Source: Kribbella kalugense (lineage in GTDB: Bacteria; Actinomycetota; Actinomycetes; Propionibacteriales; Kribbellaceae). From it: 64,000 nt of DNA. This document shows positions 44,496 through 54,900 of the stretch, one piece after another. Numbering within the stretch: position 1 is the first letter of the stretch; each line of letters starts with the position of its first letter. The notes under the pieces are model-generated. The model ran no database searches. It had not been told where the DNA came from and saw only the letters and a list, made by a program, of their open reading frames with translations. The stretch is taken from the NCBI RefSeq assembly GCF_004365875.1, contig NZ_SODF01000001.1, forward strand, positions 2,604,001 to 2,668,000, read 5' to 3'. The translations under genes and the position numbers were made by a program.

Positions 44496-44546
44496 ATCTG
44501 CATGTATTCTGCGGTCGGTAGGACGACGAGGTCAAGGGGCATTTTC

Positions 44547-45755
44547 ATGGCGAAACCACCGGCGACCCCGCCCACGGCCACGCCGACGATGTTGCGGCGG
44601 GTGAACGCGGGCAAGGTACTGGGTGTGCTCACCCGTGCCCGGGTGATGACAGGAACCGGCCTGATCGAGGCCACCGGTCTGACCCGGGCCACCGTGCACG
44701 CGGTCTGCAACGACCTGATCTCGATGGGCTGGGTGGTCGAGCTCGACCCCGGCCGTACGTCGGTCGGACGGCCGTCGCGGCGGTTCGAGTACAACAACCG
44801 CGCCGGCTACGTGCTCGGCATCGACATCGGCGCGTCCAAGACGACCGTGCTGGTCTCCGACCTACGCGGCGAGACCGTCGCCAAGGTCGGGCAGTCCGCC
44901 GCCGGCGTGAAGACACCCGGCGAGCGGACCGCGATCGTGCACGAGACGATCATCGAGGCGCTGGCAACAGCGGGTGTCTCGAACGCTCAGGTCCTGGTGG
45001 CAGGTATCGGGGTCGCGGCGCCGGTCGACCGGGACGGGAACATCCTGGTCGACGACGAGTTCTGGCGACGGTTCGACCCCGACCTGGCGAAGCGGCTGAC
45101 CGAGCTGCACGGCTGGCCGGTCCTGCTGGAGAACGACGCCAACCTGGCGACCCTCGGCGAGCACTGGCGCGGCGAGGCGCGGAACGTCGACGATCTCGTC
45201 GTACTGCTGGCCGGTGAGCGGTTCGGGTCCGGGCTGATGGACTCCGGACGGCTGCTGCACGGCAGCCGCGGCGGCGCCGGCGAGATGGTGTTCCTCAAGC
45301 TGATCGAGGGCGTCGGCGACACCCACGGCATCGCCCGGATCGCCCGCGAGGACGGTGCGAAGGCGGTCGCCGACCCGGCCGTCGACACGTTGTTGCGGAA
45401 GCTCGCCGACGACGGCGAGGTGACCGCCGAGCAGGTGTTCAGCGCGGCGGCCGACGGCGATGAAGTTGCCCTAGGCATCCTTCAGGACATCGCCGGCCGG
45501 ACCGCGCGAGTGGTCGCCACCCTCGGCATCCTGTTCAACCCCGAGCTGGTGGTGCTCGGCGGCGCGGTCGCCGAGGCCGCCGCCGCACTGCTCCCCGACC
45601 TCGAGAAGCACCTGGCCGGCTACACCAGTACGCCGCCCCGCGTCGCCGTCTCGTCCCTGGGCGACGCGATCGTCTCCGTCGGCGCAGTCCGCCACGCCCT
45701 CAACTACGTAGAACAACACGCCCTAGACCTAGAACTAGGCTGCCGCCCGAGCTGA
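44547..45755 (+). CDS. ROK family transcriptional regulator
   Basis: 402 residues from the ATG at 44547. The N-terminal winged helix (about 15-80: RVNAGKVLGVLTRARVMTGT, GLIEATGLTRATVHAVCNDL) is fused to a ROK sugar-kinase-like domain (YVLGIDIGASKTTVLVSD, GGAGEMVFL, LVVLGGAVAEAA). The CxCGxxGC zinc motif of ROK kinases is absent from the sensor domain, which points to a sugar-sensing repressor without kinase activity. Probably controls the divergent alpha-glucosidase through 44484-44495. Confidence 0.92.
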   Translation: MAKPPATPPTATPTMLRRVNAGKVLGVLTRARVMTGTGLIEATGLTRATVHAVCNDLISMGWVVELDPGRTSVGRPSRRFEYNNRAGYVLGIDIGASKTTVLVSDLRGETVAKVGQSAAGVKTPGERTAIVHETIIEALATAGVSNAQVLVAGIGVAAPVDRDGNILVDDEFWRRFDPDLAKRLTELHGWPVLLENDANLATLGEHWRGEARNVDDLVVLLAGERFGSGLMDSGRLLHGSRGGAGEMVFLKLIEGVGDTHGIARIAREDGAKAVADPAVDTLLRKLADDGEVTAEQVFSAAADGDEVALGILQDIAGRTARVVATLGILFNPELVVLGGAVAEAAAALLPDLEKHLAGYTSTPPRVAVSSLGDAIVSVGAVRHALNYVEQHALDLELGCRPS

Positions 45756-45761
45756 CTGAGT

Positions 45762-45859
45762 TGCAGCTCGACAGTACGTATATGCCCACTGCCCCGGATC
45801 GCCCGCTCCGCTGAGCGCGGCCACGACCGTAGTGGTCGTATACGTACTGTCGAGCTGCA
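45762..45859. repeat. 21-bp inverted repeat enclosing 56 nt, between convergent genes
   Basis: The arm gcagctcgacagtacgtata (45763-45782) and its perfect reverse complement (45839-45858) extend by one more pair; ctgag/ctcag flanks add imperfect pairing. The interior has small hairpins (cgctc-cgct-gagcg and cgacc-gtagt-ggtcg). It could be an elaborate bidirectional terminator or a small MITE-like insertion. Confidence 0.88.
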
Positions 45860-45863
45860 GATC

Positions 45864-47342
45864 TCAGCTCGTCAGTTGCTTGGCAACGGCCTCCAGGACG
45901 ATCAGGTTGCGGCCGGACGTGGTGGCGGAGGGCGTGCCTTCCGGGACCAGCGCCTGGTCCTCGGGGATGCCGGTGCAGAGGACGAACACGTCGTCGGGGT
46001 GGTTCTGCAGGAGTTGGGTGAGGGCTGCGCGCATCCACGGTGTGCGGCCGGCGTCCTGGATCGCGATCACCAGCGGGCGGCCCGCGGCGGCTTGAGCTGC
46101 CTTGGCGATGTCGTCGTTCTCGGGCTCGGCCGCATTGGTGTCGCGGTGCTCACCCCGCAGTACGACGCCTTCGGAGCCGGGAGCGACCCGGGTGAAGATC
46201 TCCGGGAGGCCGGAGAAATAAGGGTTCCAGGCCGGGTGCAGACCTTGGGTGAGGTCGATGACGTACGGCGCTGGGCCGAGCGAGGGGAACGTCTGCCCGG
46301 CGACCACGCGCGCAGCGACCTCGCGGATCGGAGCGCCGTCGAGACCCGGCTGGCGGGCGCGCTGACCGAGTGAGGTGGCGAGGGCGCGGACCCGGGCGGC
46401 CGCGTCGGCGACGCGCTCGGCGGGAAGAGTGCCGTTGCGCACCTCATCGGCGACCCGGGCGATCAGGGCCTGAGCATCGGCGGAACCGACCGCGATCATC
46501 GCAAGGTCGGCCCCGGCGCGGATCGACGCGACCGCGGCGTCCTCGATCGACCGGTTCTTGGTGATCGCCTGCATCTCCAGCGCGTCGGTGGTGATGACTC
46601 CGGTGAAGCCGAGCTCCTCACGGAGCAGACCGGTCAGCAGCCGATGCGAGAGGGTGGCCGGCTGGTCGTCGTACGCCGAGAAGACGATGTGCGCGCTCAT
46701 CACGACGTCAGCCCCGGCGGCGATCGTCGCCCGGAACGGTGCCAGCTCGACGGCGTTGACCTCGTCGATCGAGCGGTCGACGCGCGGGAGGTCGGTGTGG
46801 GAGTCGACCGCCACGTCGCCGTGACCCGGGAAGTGCTTGGGGCAGGCGGCGATGCCGGCCTCGTGGACGCCCTCGACGAAGGCGACGCCGTGCCGCGAGA
46901 CGACGTCCGCTGTCCGGCCGAACGAGCGGGTCGAGATGATCGGGTTCGCGGGGTTGCTGTTGACGTCCACCGACGGGGCCAGCATCAGGTCGATACCGAG
47001 AGTGGCGAGGGTCGCGGCGGCGTCCCGTGCGGAGGCCCGGGTCAGCTCGACGTCGTCCAGGTCGCCCAGTAGGCGCGGTGAGGCGAGCGGCCACGGGTTC
47101 GCCGGTGCAAGGTGGCTGAACTCGCCGCCCTCGTGATCGATCGCCACGATCAGATCGGGGCGCTCGGCTCGCAGCGCGGCTGTCAGCGCCGTCATCTGCT
47201 CCGCGTCCGCCACATTCCGCGTGAACAGGATGACCGCTCCGAGGCCGCCGGCGACCGCTCTCCGCAGCTCGTCCGGGGCTGTGGTCCCGCTGAAGCCGAC
47301 AACCAGCGAACCGGCGGCATCACGATCCAGTTGATCACTCAT
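45864..47342 (-). CDS. GH3 beta-N-acetylglucosaminidase (NagZ-like)
   Basis: 492 residues from the ATG at 47342, preceded by GGGTGGGGG. GH3 barrel with LIVAIDHEGGEFSHL, CPKHFPGHGDVAVDSHTDLP (the HGD..SH loop supplying the acid/base in NagZ-type enzymes) and the nucleophile in GVITTDALEMQAI. A C-terminal alpha/beta sandwich follows, as in actinobacterial two-domain NagZ. No signal peptide, so it acts on imported or recycled muropeptide sugars. Divergent from a ROK sugar kinase, which fits a GlcNAc recycling unit (inference). Confidence 0.93.
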   Translation of the reverse strand: MSDQLDRDAAGSLVVGFSGTTAPDELRRAVAGGLGAVILFTRNVADAEQMTALTAALRAERPDLIVAIDHEGGEFSHLAPANPWPLASPRLLGDLDDVELTRASARDAAATLATLGIDLMLAPSVDVNSNPANPIISTRSFGRTADVVSRHGVAFVEGVHEAGIAACPKHFPGHGDVAVDSHTDLPRVDRSIDEVNAVELAPFRATIAAGADVVMSAHIVFSAYDDQPATLSHRLLTGLLREELGFTGVITTDALEMQAITKNRSIEDAAVASIRAGADLAMIAVGSADAQALIARVADEVRNGTLPAERVADAAARVRALATSLGQRARQPGLDGAPIREVAARVVAGQTFPSLGPAPYVIDLTQGLHPAWNPYFSGLPEIFTRVAPGSEGVVLRGEHRDTNAAEPENDDIAKAAQAAAGRPLVIAIQDAGRTPWMRAALTQLLQNHPDDVFVLCTGIPEDQALVPEGTPSATTSGRNLIVLEAVAKQLTS

Positions 47343-47390
47343 CCCCCCACCCTCTCGCGCTCCGGGTTCGCGCGCCACTCATCACGGATT

Positions 47391-47403
47391 GCTAATAATT
47401 AGC
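47391..47403. promoter_or_regulatory. palindrome in divergent GH3/ROK promoter region (site 1)
   Basis: GCTAAT-A-ATTAGC, a perfect palindrome with one central base, about 50 nt upstream of the GH3 gene. Candidate operator; the binding protein is not known. Confidence 0.5.
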
Positions 47404-47447
47404 GGCCTCGAGGCGGCTGGAGGGGCATCGTTGTCAAGGGCTGTCAT

Positions 47448-47461
47448 GGCAGTTAACTGCC
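47448..47461. promoter_or_regulatory. palindrome in divergent GH3/ROK promoter region (site 2)
   Basis: GGCAGTTAACTGCC, a perfect 14-bp palindrome about 105 nt upstream of both genes' start codons. Candidate operator shared by the divergent genes. Confidence 0.55.
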
Positions 47462-47565
47462 GTCTTCCTGCGGGTTTGCCCTGATTACTTTCCTTCACCC
47501 CTGTCTGTTCGGGCCGACTACGGATAACGTTGTCTCTCGACCTGACCGCCCTGACCGGGGGGACG

Positions 47566-48495
47566 ATGAGCGACGACACAGCGATGGCGCGGGAGACCGT
47601 GCTTGGACTCGACATCGGCGGCACGAAGATGGCCGCCGCTTTGGTGTCCGCTGACGGCACGATTCTCACCGGTGATCTGATCCGCACCCCGGCCGGCGAC
47701 GCCGACGAGGTATTCGCGGCGCTCGGTGAGCTGATCACCCGGGTCCGCGGCGACTCCAGTCCCCTCGCTGTCGGGATCGGCTCGGCCGGTCCACTCGATC
47801 AACAGCACGGCCTGGTCTCCCCGGTGAACATCCCCGGGTGGCGCAACTTCCCCCTGGTCGACCGGGTACGGGCGTTGACCGGCGACGTACCCGTGACCCT
47901 TGGAATGGACGGGCACTGCTTCGCGCTCGGTGAGTTCTGGAGCGGCGCGGGACGGGACGCGGACACGCTGCTCGGGATCGTGGTGTCGACCGGAGTCGGC
48001 GGCGGTCTGGTCGTCGACGGCAAGCCGCTGATCGGGCAGTCCGGCAACGCGGCGCACATCGGCCACGTGGTGGTCGACCAGGACGGCGAGTCCTGCGCGT
48101 GCGGGTCGTACGGCTGTGTCGAGGCGTACGCGAGCGGTCCGCGGATGGTTGCCCGGGCGAAGCGGCGCGGGTGGCGGACGGACGAGGACGTGGACGCCGC
48201 CGTACTGGCTGCTGATGCCGCGGCCGGCGACGAGCTCGCGCTGGCGACGTTTGATGATGGCGCCCAGGCGCTGGCTGCCGGGATCGTGGCGACTGCGGTG
48301 ACCGTCGACCTGACCACGGTGGTGATCGGCGGCGGAGTCGCGAAGGCCGGACCGGTGCTGTTCGACCCGGTGCAGGCCTGGGTGAAGAAGCTGGCGCAGC
48401 TGCCGTTCGTCGCGGAGCTGACCGTGGAGCCCGCTCAGCTGGACAATGCCGGTCTGCTGGGTGCCGCCCATCAGGCCTGGGCCGCTCTCACCTGA
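47566..48495 (+). CDS. ROK family sugar kinase
   Basis: 309 residues from the ATG at 47566, with a GGGGGGA site. ATP-binding LGLDIGGTKMAAALVS, second phosphate motif GIVVSTGVGGGLVVDG, the zinc-binding ROK signature CACGSYGCVEAYASG, and GHVVVD before it. All kinase motifs are intact. Glucose, GlcNAc or ManNAc are possible substrates; the divergent NagZ-like gene favours an amino sugar. No DNA-binding domain. Transcription probably ends at 48532-48552. Confidence 0.92.
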   Translation: MSDDTAMARETVLGLDIGGTKMAAALVSADGTILTGDLIRTPAGDADEVFAALGELITRVRGDSSPLAVGIGSAGPLDQQHGLVSPVNIPGWRNFPLVDRVRALTGDVPVTLGMDGHCFALGEFWSGAGRDADTLLGIVVSTGVGGGLVVDGKPLIGQSGNAAHIGHVVVDQDGESCACGSYGCVEAYASGPRMVARAKRRGWRTDEDVDAAVLAADAAAGDELALATFDDGAQALAAGIVATAVTVDLTTVVIGGGVAKAGPVLFDPVQAWVKKLAQLPFVAELTVEPAQLDNAGLLGAAHQAWAALT

Positions 48496-48531
48496 TCCGC
48501 ACATTTCGCGTCGTTCGGAAAGGGCCATCCC

Positions 48532-48552
48532 GCGCATCTTTGCGCAATTTTT
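48532..48552 (+). terminator. intrinsic terminator after the ROK kinase
   Basis: GCGCA-tctt-TGCGC stem-loop followed by aattttt, 36 nt after the kinase stop. One of the few hairpins in the window with a T-tract. Confidence 0.75.
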
Positions 48553-48897
48553 ACGAATATCAGGAATCTCTGTAACGACCGCCCTACTCCGCCCGATACC
48601 ACGGATGGATGGGGTGGGGGCACCGTCATCCACGACCGGTCGAGGGGGGCTTTGACCGGACGGAACGGCTGATCGATGGGGGGCCTTGGATCAACCGGTA
48701 CACGTGAGCGGCGGGTGAGGAGACTCTCCCGCCGCAACCGTGTCACCCACAGGTCGGGAACCACCGCTCATCCGGCGGCGTCCGACCGAACGGTAGGTGT
48801 TCGATCTCGTGGAGGGATGGGATCGAACGCGGGTTCTGCACTGTGGACGGCGGACGGCGGCCGTGGGGGGCGCCACCCCCGTCCATTGCGCAGAACA
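48553..48897. other. convergent intergenic region without a gene
   Basis: About 345 nt between the kinase terminator and the end of the megasynthase gene. No supported frame. It contains an 8-bp inverted repeat gttcgatc (48799-48806) / gatcgaac (48831-48838) with a 24-nt spacer and a G-rich/C-rich hairpin near 48864-48880; function unknown. Confidence 0.6.
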
Positions 48898-48926
48898 GAT
48901 ATCCGGCCAGGACCTTGCCGGATATC
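48898..48926 (-). terminator. hairpin terminator after the megasynthase gene
   Basis: Perfect 10-bp arms gatatccggc / gccggatatc with a 9-nt loop, 17 nt beyond the stop of the minus-strand giant gene. Confidence 0.75.
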
Positions 48927-48943
48927 ACTGCCGTTAGGGTCTG

Positions 48944-51900
48944 CTAGGGCTTGCGCCATTCCGGGTCGGGCAGGCGGGTGCGGTCGAGGCGGCCGTTGTC
49001 GTCCAGCGGGAGCTCCTCGATCGGGATCAGGTCCGCCGGCACCAGGTAGATCGGCAGCTCCTTGCCCAGGTCAAGCATCAGCCGCGCCAGTACGGCGGGA
49101 TCGCTGTCCTCCAGGACGACGTACCCGATCAGGCAGGTGTCGCCGCCCGGGTCCGACTGGGCAACGACCACCGCGTCGACAACGCCGGGCTGATCGGCCA
49201 GCACGTGCTCGGTCTCGCCGGGCTCGACCCGGTGGCCGCGGATCTTCACCTGATCGTCCGCGCGGCCGAGGTACTCCAGCATGCCGTCGACCCGCCAGCG
49301 ACCGAGGTCCCGGCTGCGGTACAGCCGCGCGCCCGGGTGGCCCGGATCCGGTACGAACGCGTGCTCGGTCTCCTCCGGCCGCCCGATGTAGCCCTGAGCA
49401 ACCGCCGCGCCGCCGAGGTAGATCTCGCCGACCGCACCGACCGGCACCGGCCGCAGTACCGCGTCCAGGAGGCGTACGACGACACCCTCGATCGGACGCC
49501 CGATCGACGGCCTGTCCTCGGCCGGGTCGACCTCGTGGATCGTGGTCACGATCGACGCCTCGGCCGGCCCGTATTCGTTGTACAGCCGGCAGTTCGGATG
49601 CGCGTCCAGGAAGTCCCGGACCTTGTGCGTCAGCACCATCGCCTCACCGCCCGCGACGATCTCCCGCAGCGCGGGCAGTTCGGGCAGCCGGCGCATCGTC
49701 GCCAGCAACGCGGTCAACGGACTGAACGCCATGAACAACCGCTCGACACCGTGATCGCGGAGCGCCGCGACCACCGAGTCCGGGTCGTACCGGTCGTCCT
49801 CGCCGATCAGTACGAGCGCCGCACCCGACGCCAGCGTCGTGAACATCTCCTGCACGTGTACGTCGAAGCCGAACGACGTCCACTGCAACGTCCGCAGCGA
49901 TCGCCGGGTCCGCAGGTAGTGCCGGACCAGGTTGACCGGACCGCGGTGCGGGACGATGACGCCCTTCGGATTGCCGGTCGAACCGGACGTATAGATGCAG
50001 TAGGCAACATCATCGGCCGCGGCCCGCACCGGCGGCGCCTGTCGCGCCCGCGGGTCGCCGTCCACTGCCGCGACCGGCACCAACCGGAGACCTAGCCGGT
50101 CCGCCAGTGCCGCATCGTCACCGACCAGCGCGACCGCCGAGGCGTCGTGGATCATGAACGCCCACCGGGATTCCGGTACGCCGGGGTCGAGCGGAAGGTA
50201 CGCCGCACCGGACTTCAGCACCGCGAGTACCGCGACGACCATTTCGGTGCCTCGGGCAACTCGGACGGCGACCAGCTGCCCTGGCTTGACGCCGAGATCG
50301 ACCAACTGCCAGGCGACCGCGTTCGATCGGCGGTCCAGTTCGGCGTACGTGAGTTGACGGTTGTTCTGGATCAGCGCGATCGCGTCCGGCGTGCGAGCGA
50401 CCTGCTGCTCGAACAGGGTGTGCAGTCCACTGAGTTCGCCGGCGACGACGGCATCGCGTCGTACCCGGCCGATCGGGCCGCTCGGATCGGTGTCGGCCTC
50501 CAGCTCGCGGAGAGCCTCGAGGTCGGACTCGATCGGGAGCACCAGTTCCGGGAGCCGCAGGTTCGACCGGGTCGTTGCCCTGCGCAACACTTCGGCCAGG
50601 TAGCCGAGCAGGCGCTCGATCGTGGTCCGGTCGAACAGTCCGGACCGGTAGTCCGCAGTACAGATGACGCCGGCGCCGTGGTGGGTCAACCGGAACCGCA
50701 GGTCGACGGCGGCAGGCAGGTCGTCGTCGCCGTCCTCGAAGTCGACGAGGATCTGGAACAACGGGTCCCGCTGGAGAATGGCGAGATCGAGTCCGGCGTG
50801 GTCGAACGCATCCGTTGCCAGGTCGCGGACCCGTTGAGCGAGTTCGCCGAGGTCGGGCTCGCCGGAGAGATCGATGCGCAACGGGAGCGGGCGGCGGATC
50901 GCGGTCGAGGTGTCGCCCTTCGGACGGATCAGGGCGGAGCCGATCGTGACGTCCTCTTGCGCCGCGAACCGGCCGAGCACAGTCGCGACCGCAGCGAGCA
51001 TCGTCATGACGGGGCTGAGTTTGCGCTCGCGGCTGTACGCGAAGACCGCGTCGCCTAGCTCCTCGTCGAGCTCCTGCTTGACCGATGCGACCGCGTTGTC
51101 GCCGGCTACGCGAACACGATCCGCTGGGAGGACCAACGGTTCGGCGCCGGCCAGCGTCTGGTCCCAGTACGAGAAGTCGCGGCGGCGTTCCTCGTCGCCG
51201 GGCCGGGATTCCGTCGTACTGCGGGCTTCGTCGATCACCTCGTCGTCCCAGGAACCGGCTGGGTCTTCTATGGCCGGCTCATCCGGCTGCTCGCCGAGGA
51301 GGGCGAGCTGCTCGCGCATCAGCTGCGTGACGCCATCGACCAGCTGACCCGCGACGCGGAGCTGCTGGGACATGAGCGCCGCCATCCCGCTGCCCGGCAG
51401 CTCGGCCTCGCTGGTCGCGGCGGCGGCCTCGTCGACCTTCGCGGCAAGCTCGGCCAGCCCGGTCCCGAGCACAGCCAGCGCCGCCCTGGGATCCCTGCTG
51501 GCTGGGAGCTCCTCGGTGGGTGCGGGCTCGGCGAGTGCGGGCTCAGGCTCGGCGGCCTCGACGGCTACGGCGGTCGCGAGCTTGTGCGGGGTGGTGTAGG
51601 TCAGGAACAGATCGTCCGGCGCCAGCTCCACCGAGAAGCGGCTGTTGATCTCGTCGATCACCGGCGCCATTGACGCCGGTGTCGCTCCGAGCTCGGCGAA
51701 CGTATGGTCCACGGTCAGGTCGTACGGATCGAGGTTCAGTTCCTCGCAGGTCAGGTCGAGTACGACGTCCAGCGACTCGCGGTACCGCTCGGCCGACACC
51801 TCGTCACCCGGCAATGATCCGGCCTGCAGGAGGTAGTCCGCATCGATCTGATGCGTCTCGGCCGGCAGTTCGAACGGCGACCGCTCGCTGTCCTCGTCCA

Positions 51901-54900
51901 CTGTCGGCTCGGGCTCGACGGGCTCCGTCGGCGGGTCCAGCATGATCCGCTTCACCGCTGCGTTCGACGGCGGCTCGAAGACCAAGGACTGGGCTCGTGC
52001 GGCCCGCTCGAACGCGTTCGACTGCGCCCTCGCGGCCACACCGTTGTCACCGGCAACCGCCGTACCTGGTCCGATAACCACCGTCACCGAGGGATCGACC
52101 GGGTGGTGCACCCGACGGAAGGGGTACGTCGGCAACGGGACGCGGCCGCCGTCCGGGTAGACCTTGGCCCAGGCGATCTCCGTGCCCTGCTCGTACAGCT
52201 CGGCCAGGCCATTCATCGTCGCGAGCACCGGGTCCTGGCCGAGGCGCTGGGCCGGAATCCACGTGCTGTTCGGGGCGATCCGGCGACCGGCGGGACTTAG
52301 TACGGCGTCCGGTCCGAGCTCCAGGAATCGGCGGCAACCGGCGGCCGTGACGGCCTCGACCGCGTCGCCGAACAGGACCGGCTGCCGCAGCTGGCCCACC
52401 AGGTAGTCGCCGTCGAGGACGGTCCCGGACTCGAGCAGATCACCCGACCAGCTCGACACCATCGGCGTCCGCAGTGGCTTCAGTGTGATCCCGCGGACGA
52501 TCTCGGCAAAGTCGGCCAGTATTGGGTCGACCAACGAACTGTGGAACGCGCGGTCGACGTCCAGCCGCTGCCACGCGACCTCCAGCCGGTCCAGCTGTGC
52601 GGCAAGCTGACCGACGATCACCTCAGACCCGGTCAGCACGAACGACTGCGGACCGTTGCCTGCAGCAACCTCCACGCCGGTGGTGCGGGCGATCTCCCGG
52701 ACCCGGTCGGCGTCCGCGCGGACGGCGACCATCGCGCCGGGGACCGTGCCGCGCTGCATGAGTTGGCCGCGCTTCGCAGTGAGGCGTACGCCGTCTTGCA
52801 ACGACAACGCGCCCGCAACGGTCAAAGCGGCGTACTCCCCCACGCTGTGGCCGACGACGAGTGCGGGCTGGACGCCGAACGACTGCCAGAGTCGGGCGAG
52901 TGCGAGCTCGAACGCGAACAGGGCCGGCTGCGCGGTCTCGGTCGGCCAGACGCCTTCCGCCGTACCGGCTGCTGTGGTCAGCAGGAGCTCGAGAAGGTTG
53001 CCGCCGGTCTCTTCGTGGTACACGCGATCGCACTCGTCGAGCACCGAGCGGAACGCCGGGAAGCGGGCGGCGAGACCGGCCGCCATACCGCGCCGGGCGG
53101 CGCCCTGGCCGGTGAACGCGTACCCCAGTGGGCCGGGTCCGCCGCGCGGTACTTCTGTCGCCTGGGCGGACCCGAGTGCCTCCTCGAGCTCGGCTTCCGA
53201 ACCGCCCGCGACCGCGACCCGATGACGGTGGGCCGGGCGGCCGAGTGCCGCCGTACCAGCGAGGTCGATGAGGCGATGACCGGTGCCGTGGCCGAGGTCC
53301 GTGCGGTACAGCTCGACGAGGTCGGCCAGGGCGTCCGGGTCGGGCGCGGAGAGCGGGAGTACGACGGGGCCGTCGTCGCCGCGGCGGATCTGCCGGGGCG
53401 CCTCCTCGAGGATCACGAGCGCATTGGTGCCGCCGGCATCGATCGCGCTGACGCCCGCGCGGAGCGTCGTACCTGCGTCCCATTCGCGTGCTTCGGTGCC
53501 GATCACGAACGGGCTGCCGTCGAGGGCGAGCGCCGGGTTCGGAGTGGTGTAGTTGATCGTCGGGACGAGCATCCGGTGCTGCAGCATCAGAATCGTTTTG
53601 ATCAGGCCGGCCATACCGGCGGCGCTGTCGAGGTGGCCGATGTTCGGCTTCACCGAGCCGATCGTGCAGAACCCAACCTTGTCGGTGTGCCGGCGGAGCG
53701 CGGTCGTCAGCGACTTGACCTCGGCCGCGTCGGCGGTCGCGGTGCCGATCCCGTTGGCCTCGATGTAGCTGACCGAGTCGGCGTCGAACCCGGCGCGCTC
53801 GAGCGCACGCTCGATCAGGTCGACCTGGTTCCCCTCGTCGTTGCTGACCGCAGTACCGCGGATCACGGCGTACACCGTGTCGCCGTCGGCGAGAGCCTGG
53901 TCGAGACGCTTCAGCAGTACGGCGGCGACGCCGTTGCCACCGACAGTGCCGTCGGCGTCCGCGGCGAACGCCCGCACGTGCCCGCTCGGCGAAAGGATCG
54001 ACTCCGGCGTCGGCTGGTAACTCGTTGCCTGCGGCATCTGTACGGCGGCGGCACCGGCGAGCGCGAGATCCGCGTCACCCGAGCGCAACGCCTGACAGGC
54101 AAGGTGTACGGCGACCAGCGACGACGACCAGGCCGACTGCACACCGATCGCGGGACCGGTCAGCCCGAGTCGATAGGCGACCCGGGTGGCCAGCGAGTCC
54201 CTGGACTGGTGATGGCGGTTGTAGAGGTTCATGCCCGATCCGGCGAACACACCGACGCGGCTCGACGTACCGGCGTACCCGCCGTGCTCCAACGCCTGAT
54301 GACACACCTCGAGGAACAACCGCTGAGCCGGATCCATCAGTTCCGCTTCGCGGTCACTCAACCCGAAGAACTTCGCATCGAACGACTCGACGTGCTCCAG
54401 CACCCCACTGACCGCCGCGGCCCCGTCGCCCGTCCCTCCGACCTCCTCCGCCGAGAACCGCCGAACACTCTCCACCCCACCGACAAGGTTCTCCCAGAAC
54501 TGCTCAACCCCCTCAGCCCCCGGAAACCGCCCAGCCACCCCCACCACAGCCACGGGCTCAACCAACCCAACCCGCTCACGCCCAACCACCCCGTCAGCAG
54601 CGTTGCCCTCAGCAACGTCTTCCGCCGGCCCACTCGCCTGCTCGTCGCCGCCTACCGACTCCTGCTCAACCGAAGCCTCGCGTGGGGCGACGTGAGTCTC
54701 GCGATCATCCGCGTCGCCAGAAGCGTTGCCCTCAGCAACATCTTCCGCCACCCCGACAACGCCGTCCTCCGCAACCTCGGAGTCCTTCGGCGGTACGACG
54801 CCCACCGCCGCCGACTCCGAGTCCGCCAGGTCCCCCGGCTCGCTACCCTCACCCACCGCAGCCGCGGACTCAGAAGCCTGAAGCTCGTCGCTGTCAGCCG

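Noticed and set aside
42927..44546. Long N-terminal extension of the ROK regulator back through the alpha-glucosidase gene
   Set aside because: The open frame upstream of 44547 is antisense to the GH13 gene; the conserved protein starts at the ATG at 44547.
53633..54130. Ketosynthase interpreted as a KSQ loading domain
   Set aside because: KSQ has Gln at the active-site Cys and keeps both His; here the residue is Trp and the first His is Asn.
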